The notes under the pieces were generated by a model. It searched no databases. It was given only the letters and a program-made list of their open reading frames with translations, and was not told the origin of the DNA. This document shows, piece by piece, positions 10,901 through 16,900 of a stretch of 30,633 bases of DNA. The first letter of the stretch is position 1; every line of letters begins with the position of its first letter. A program made the translations under genes and the position numbers. Where the stretch lies: assembly GCA_031282935.1 (NCBI GenBank), contig JAITCS010000112.1, positions 1 to 30,633 of the forward strand. Reading direction: 5' to 3'. This DNA comes from Cellulomonadaceae bacterium (lineage in GTDB: Bacteria > Actinomycetota > Actinomycetes > Actinomycetales > Cellulomonadaceae).

Positions 10901-13900
10901 CGACGGGGTGACGGTGACCCCGGTCACCTGCGAGGCGATGGTGTCCGACATCTTGACGTTGGAGGCGTCAGCCGGGCCTGCGTTCTTGACCGTGACAGTC
11001 CAGGTGACGGTGCCACCAGCGGTGACGGCCGTGCGGCGCGGCGTCTTGGTGACCTGAATGTCGGCCTGCCCAGCCTGCACCGCGAAGGCGGCGCTCACTG
11101 GCGCGTTCCCGGCCGGGTTCGTGGTGGTCGCGGTGGTGGTGGCCGTGTTGGTCACGGTGGTGCCTTGGGCCAACCCGCTGGACACTTGACCGGTCACGGT
11201 GATGTAGGCGGCGGAACCCACTGGGAGTTTCGTGATGGAGCAGCTCGCGGTGCGAGGCTGCGGGTTGGCGCAGGTGGCCCCGGAGGCTCCCCCGGCCGTG
11301 GTCACGGAGGCGGTCATTAAGGTGGCGGGCGACGTGCCGGAGATGTCGTTCCCGGCTATGTCGTTGGTGCCTGCGCCGAGCAGGTTGAGCACGTCGGTAA
11401 CGCGCACGCCGGAGGCGTCCGAAGGGCCAGTCGGGTTGGTCACTGTGATACACCACTGCGCGGACCCGCCCGCGCTCACGGTTGGGTTAGCTGCGAAAGC
11501 CGACGCGATGGAGGCCAAATCGCTCGCGTTGCAAGCGGTGCCAAGTGGCACGGCTACCTTAGTGGTGAGCACGTTCGCCATGACCGACAGCGGCAGGGTG
11601 GCCGTGGAGGTGTTGTTGGCAGGCACCGGGTCGAACCAAGTGCTAGCCACGGTGGCGGTGTTCGACAGCGAGGACAGGGCAGTGCCGTTGGCGGCGACGC
11701 CGCTGCTCAAAGTGGTGCCAGTGAGCAGAATCGCGCGCGTGGCACCCATAGCGAATGCGGTCCAGGTGCAAGTCAACTTGCCGCCAGTGAGCGCGCAAGC
11801 AGCGGAGGTGTCCGTGACATCATCGGAGGTGCCAACTTTGCCATCCGCGCCTGGGTCAACCACCTTGACGAGGGCAGCGTTCTGCCAGTCGGCCGGGATG
11901 GTGTCAGTTACGGTTACGGTCTGCTTGGTGGTCGCGGAGGTGATGGACTGCGGCCCGTTGTTGGTCACGGTGATGGTGGCGTTCACGGTGGCGCCGACCG
12001 CCGGTATCGGGGTGGCGGACATGGCCTTGCTGATCGCCATATCGGCGCCCGGCGGCTGGGAAACAGTGCCGCAAGCCGAGTATTGGTTGTTGTTCGGGAC
12101 GGAATCCTGCGAGGTGGAGGAGGCATAACCCGTGTTACACATGCCCTTGACCGACTGGCCCTGACCGTTGGTGTAAGTGGTCAGATAAGCGGAGGTGCCC
12201 GTGTTGGAGGTGCCATCCGAGCCAACCAGAGTTGGGTCATTGTTGACCACGAAAGTGACCGTTACCGAAGCGGTTTGGCCCACAGCCAACGTGCCCACCG
12301 AGCAGGCCAACACAGCCATCGTAGAAGTGGAACCGCTGTTCACCTGCGCACTCGGGGCGGGGCAGGCCCGGCCTGCGAGTTGCCCGGTCAAGATGGAGGA
12401 AGATTGGTAAGTCATCCCGTAAGGCACGGCGTCCGAAATGGTGACGGTGTCCGCCAAGGAAGGCCCGTTGTTGGTGACATCGAATCGGAAAGTAACCGGC
12501 GAACCCACCTGCAACGGGTTCGGAGCCACCAGCTTCTTGACGATCTGGGTGTCACTGATGCGCTGCACGGTAACGTTGGTGCTTGCGGTATTGTTGGTGA
12601 GCGTGGTTTCGGCAGACTTTGACGTCATGCTCGCGGTGGCCGTGTAAGTGGCTTGCGGGGTGCCCGTGGGCACATAGACGGTTATCTGCGCGGTGGCCGC
12701 CATGCCAGCGGGCCACATCGGGGTGCCACCCGGGATCAGGTTGCCCGAGGAATCCATCGCAAGCTGCTGGCAAGTAATGGCCCACTGAGTGCTTCCATCG
12801 TAAGGGGTGCTCGCGGTCGGCTTGTTGGTAGAAGTCCAGGTGCCAGTGAAAGTCAGGTTCGAGCTGCCGTCGGGCGCCTTACTGGAGGGAGTGAGGGCGC
12901 CGCTGGGCGAAACGGTGGCCCAAGTACAACTGTTGCCCTGCACCGTGACCTGGGTGGGGATGAACCCGATTGGCATGGACATGGACGGCGTGGTGTTGAT
13001 CGCGTACGACGGCCCGGAGTTTGAGCCGACAGCCGTGTAGGTGTAACTTGTGCCCGCCGCGATGGTGGTGGCCGCGTTGCCGCCGGTCTGCGCCTGGCCG
13101 CCAGCCCCCGCGCTCGCGCTGCCCGTGGTGTTACCGCCGGTTAACTTGACGGAAAGATCAACCAGGGCGGACACTGCAACGTTGTCAGCCGCAGCGGTGT
13201 TGTCGTCCAAGTTGGGGTCGTTGGCGCTGGCGCCCACGGTGGCGTAGTTGATGAGAGAGGTGCCGTCGGGGATGGCGCCTGAGGTGTTGACCGATACTCG
13301 AACCGAAGCGGAGGCGCCAGGGGCGATGGCACCCAAAGCACACGCAAACTTCGGCGCCGCAGTTGCGGAGGCCGTGGGGGTGCCGTTGGTGTTCCAGCCC
13401 CAGTTAGTGATGGGGTTCAGCGCGGACGGTGAAGAGGTGGTGCCACCCAAGGCGTTGGAGGCCACCGGCGATTGCGTGGCGACTGCTGGCATCTTGCAGC
13501 CCGCGTTGTCCGGGCTGGTCAGGTCAACGCTTAGGGCTCCCGCCGGGAGCGCGTTGCCGTTGGCGTCGGTTGTGGGCAGGATGTCAGTGATCACGGCGTC
13601 GGTGACAGCCGAGGGACCACTGTTCACCACGGAATAGGTGTAGGCCAGGGTGCCGCCAGCGTTGGCGCGGGTGGAATCGGGGGTTTTCACCAACTGCAGG
13701 TCGGCCTGCTGGAACACGTCAACATAGGTGGAGGCCCAGGCGGCGGCGGTTTGGCCTGCGGTGGCGCTCGCGGTGGTCGAAGTTACCGTAGCGAAGTTTG
13801 GCACGTTCGAGGCGAAAGTGGTGGCGGGTGTGGTGCTGCCAGCATTGGTATACATGGCCACGGCTGCCGGGTCAACGCTGCCCGAAACCGTGATTACCAC

Positions 13901-16900
13901 AGGTGCGTTAGCGGTGGGCGCGTAGGTCGAGGTGGTGCCAGAGAACCCGGTGACCGCCCCGATATTACAGGTGATAGTGGACAGAGCTGTGGCAGTGCCA
14001 GAGGCCGCATTAGTGTAGCCAGTGCTGGTAGTAGGCGTTCCAACCCCAGCGGTGGTGGTGCTTGCCGCTGCTAAAGTAACCGGCGCGGTGGCCTTACCGG
14101 TGGCGTTGTCAATCTGACAAGTGCCACCGGAGAAGCTGGCTGAAAGCGCCGTGAAACCAGGTGGCAGTTGATCCTTTACCACCACGCCTTGGGCGTCCGA
14201 GCGAGCGCCCACCTTGGTGGTGTCCACCGACACGTTAATCTGATAGACGAAGTTAGCGCCAGCGGCAAAGCCCTGCTTAGTGGGCGCATAGGGGTTGGTG
14301 GAGAGCGCACCCGCGAGCGCACCCTTGGCCGCCACCAAATTGGTGACGGGGGCCGTGATAACAGCACACGCCTGGGTGTAGTTGTTAGCGACGGCGGCAC
14401 CGCTCGCCGAGCTCATCGCGGAGCAGGTGGTGGCGTTCACACTGGCCGCTGGAGGCCTGGGTTGGCCATTGGTGAGCAGCGTGTTCGCTTGGCCGTTTGC
14501 CAACTGGGCAGGTTCCGGCGTTTGGCTGTAAGCAAAGATTTGCTCCGGGTAGGCACCCGTGGCCACGGCGCCTGCGGGGGCGATATGCCGCGAAACGTTC
14601 AGAACCTCACCCGGCTGCAACGTGAACGGGTTACCCGAGGCATCGAACAGGGTACACTCGAACTCGGTTGGGTAATTGGTACACTTCGTGGTGAGCGTGA
14701 TCGGGTTCGCGGTGGTGCTGCCTGCCGCTTTAAGGGTGAAGGACATCGGTTTCGTGTCGTAAGCGGGGAAACTGCGCACGATGGACAGCGCCAAGCCAGT
14801 CGCGTTTGACGGGCCATTATTGCCGATATCGAAAGACTTAGTCCAGTTCGAGCCTGCGCCACTTTGCCCAGTGGTATCCGGGGTCAAGGTCGCGTTAGCC
14901 ACATATACATCTGCCTGGGCGAGCACCGTCATAGTGACCTGGGAAGTGTTGTTGCCCAGAATCAGATCAGGCTGAGTGGAATCGTTATTGTCAATAAGAG
15001 CCACGTTGGTGACCAGCCCACCAGCCGGGAGCGCCGGGTCCCCCGCCACTGGCATCGGGAAAGAAACCGAAGCGTCTGCCGGGAGCGGCGCCAGCGTGCC
15101 ATCGTTATTGTAAAGCTGACAAGTGACGGTTTGGCTGATCGCGGTAGCGTTGTTCGGGTCGTTCGGATTATACGCTGGCGGCGTGGCCGGGCTGGCCACA
15201 CAACCGACCAACAGCCCGCCGGTCACGGTGGGCGCGGCCATGCCAGCCGAAGCTGCCATTGCGGCTAAAGCGGGGTTATTAGCCCAGGTGTTGATGCTGG
15301 TGGCAGCCGCATTGGAGGCAACGAAAACCGGCCCGGCGTAGGTAACGCCCGCCGGAAGCTGATCGGTGATGACGGGCTGGTTGGCCGCGTCCGTGGTGGA
15401 ATTGTTCTTGGCGGTAAGGGTGTACCAGCCGCTTTGCCCCGCGACGGCCATCTCTTGAGGCGGGCCCTGCTTGTCAATCTCCAGGTCAAGGGAGTTGGTG
15501 CCGGAAAGGTTTGCCGAGCTGGACACCTCACTACCATCGGAGTTCAGCACGAACGCCGTGTTGGAAACCGTGTAGCCATTGTCCGAGCCGTCATTGTCCG
15601 GGTCAGCCAACGCCGCTAGGTCGGTGGTGGACAACATCGAAATGTCAATGGTCCAAGACTTCTTGGCCGGGATACCGCTGGCAGCAGTGCCGTCGCCGTT
15701 CAATGCGCCAGTGTCCAGCGCGCAGGTGAGCAGCGCGGCCGGGCTGTACGCCCCGGTGGTGCCCGTGGGCATAGTCGCGGAAACGCTTACGCCATCGGTG
15801 GTGACCAAGGCCCCAGCGATTGGTGTGCCGGTTGGGGTGCCATCAAGGGTGCCGTTGCTATTGGGGATTGCGGAGCCGTTTGAGCCGGTACACAGCGGCG
15901 AACCGTCGCCTCGGGTGCTTACTACCGCCCCGGTGGAATCAGTCAGGGTGATGGTGGGGGCGTTCAGGCCGCTGCCGCCCACTGGCTGCAACAGCGCGGT
16001 GGGTAGCCAGTCGGACAACTGCACGTTCTGGGCCAGCGAAGGGCCGTTGTTGGTGACCGTGACGCGGTAGTTGACCTGGTCGCCCGCGCCGGGGAGCTTG
16101 GTGTGATCCACCGTCTTGGAGATAGACAGTTTGTAGGACGAAGCCAGGTTAATGGTGGCGCCATCGCTGCCGGAAACGGGGTCGGACCCAATGTTGAGGT
16201 TGTTGTCAGTGTTGGGGTCGTTGTCAGAAACTGCCGAAGCGTAGTTCTTGATCGCCCCCGAAGCGCCCTGCACCACAGAGCCGGAGATCGTATAAGTGAC
16301 CGACTGCCCCGCAGCCAAGTTTCCAACCGGGCAATCAACCGCCGTCGAAACGCCCGTCGTACCGACCACAGGCGTGGTGGTGCAGACGCCCTTGCTCGGG
16401 GTGACACTCACGTTGGCCACCTGAGACCAAACCGTGTCGGTGAACGTTACTCCAGTGGCATCAGATGGGCCACTGTTGGTGACCACCACAGTCCAACTCA
16501 CGGAGCGCCCAGCGGTGACAGCCGTGTTGCTGGCGGTTTTGGTCACCACGATGTCAGCCAGGGGTGGGCTGAGGGTGACAGGCGGCTGGGTGTCGGATTG
16601 GTTGTTGCTGGAGTCAGGGTCGGGGGTGGCCGCCGACGCCTGGCCGGAATTGGACACCGCGAAGTTGTTGGGCAGGTTAGTGCCGAGCACGCCGGGTACG
16701 ACAACGCGGGCGGTTTGCCCCACGTCCAAGGAGTCCAGGGTGCAGGTCACGGCAGCGGCGCCTTGTGAGGTGCTGGGACACTGCGGGTTGGTGCCGCCGC
16801 TGATGTTTGGCGTGCCGAAAGTGGCCGGGTAGGCGGACTGTCCGCCCAGGTTAGCGGGGGCGAGGGTGTCAGTGATCTGCACAGCCATCGCAGCCGAGGG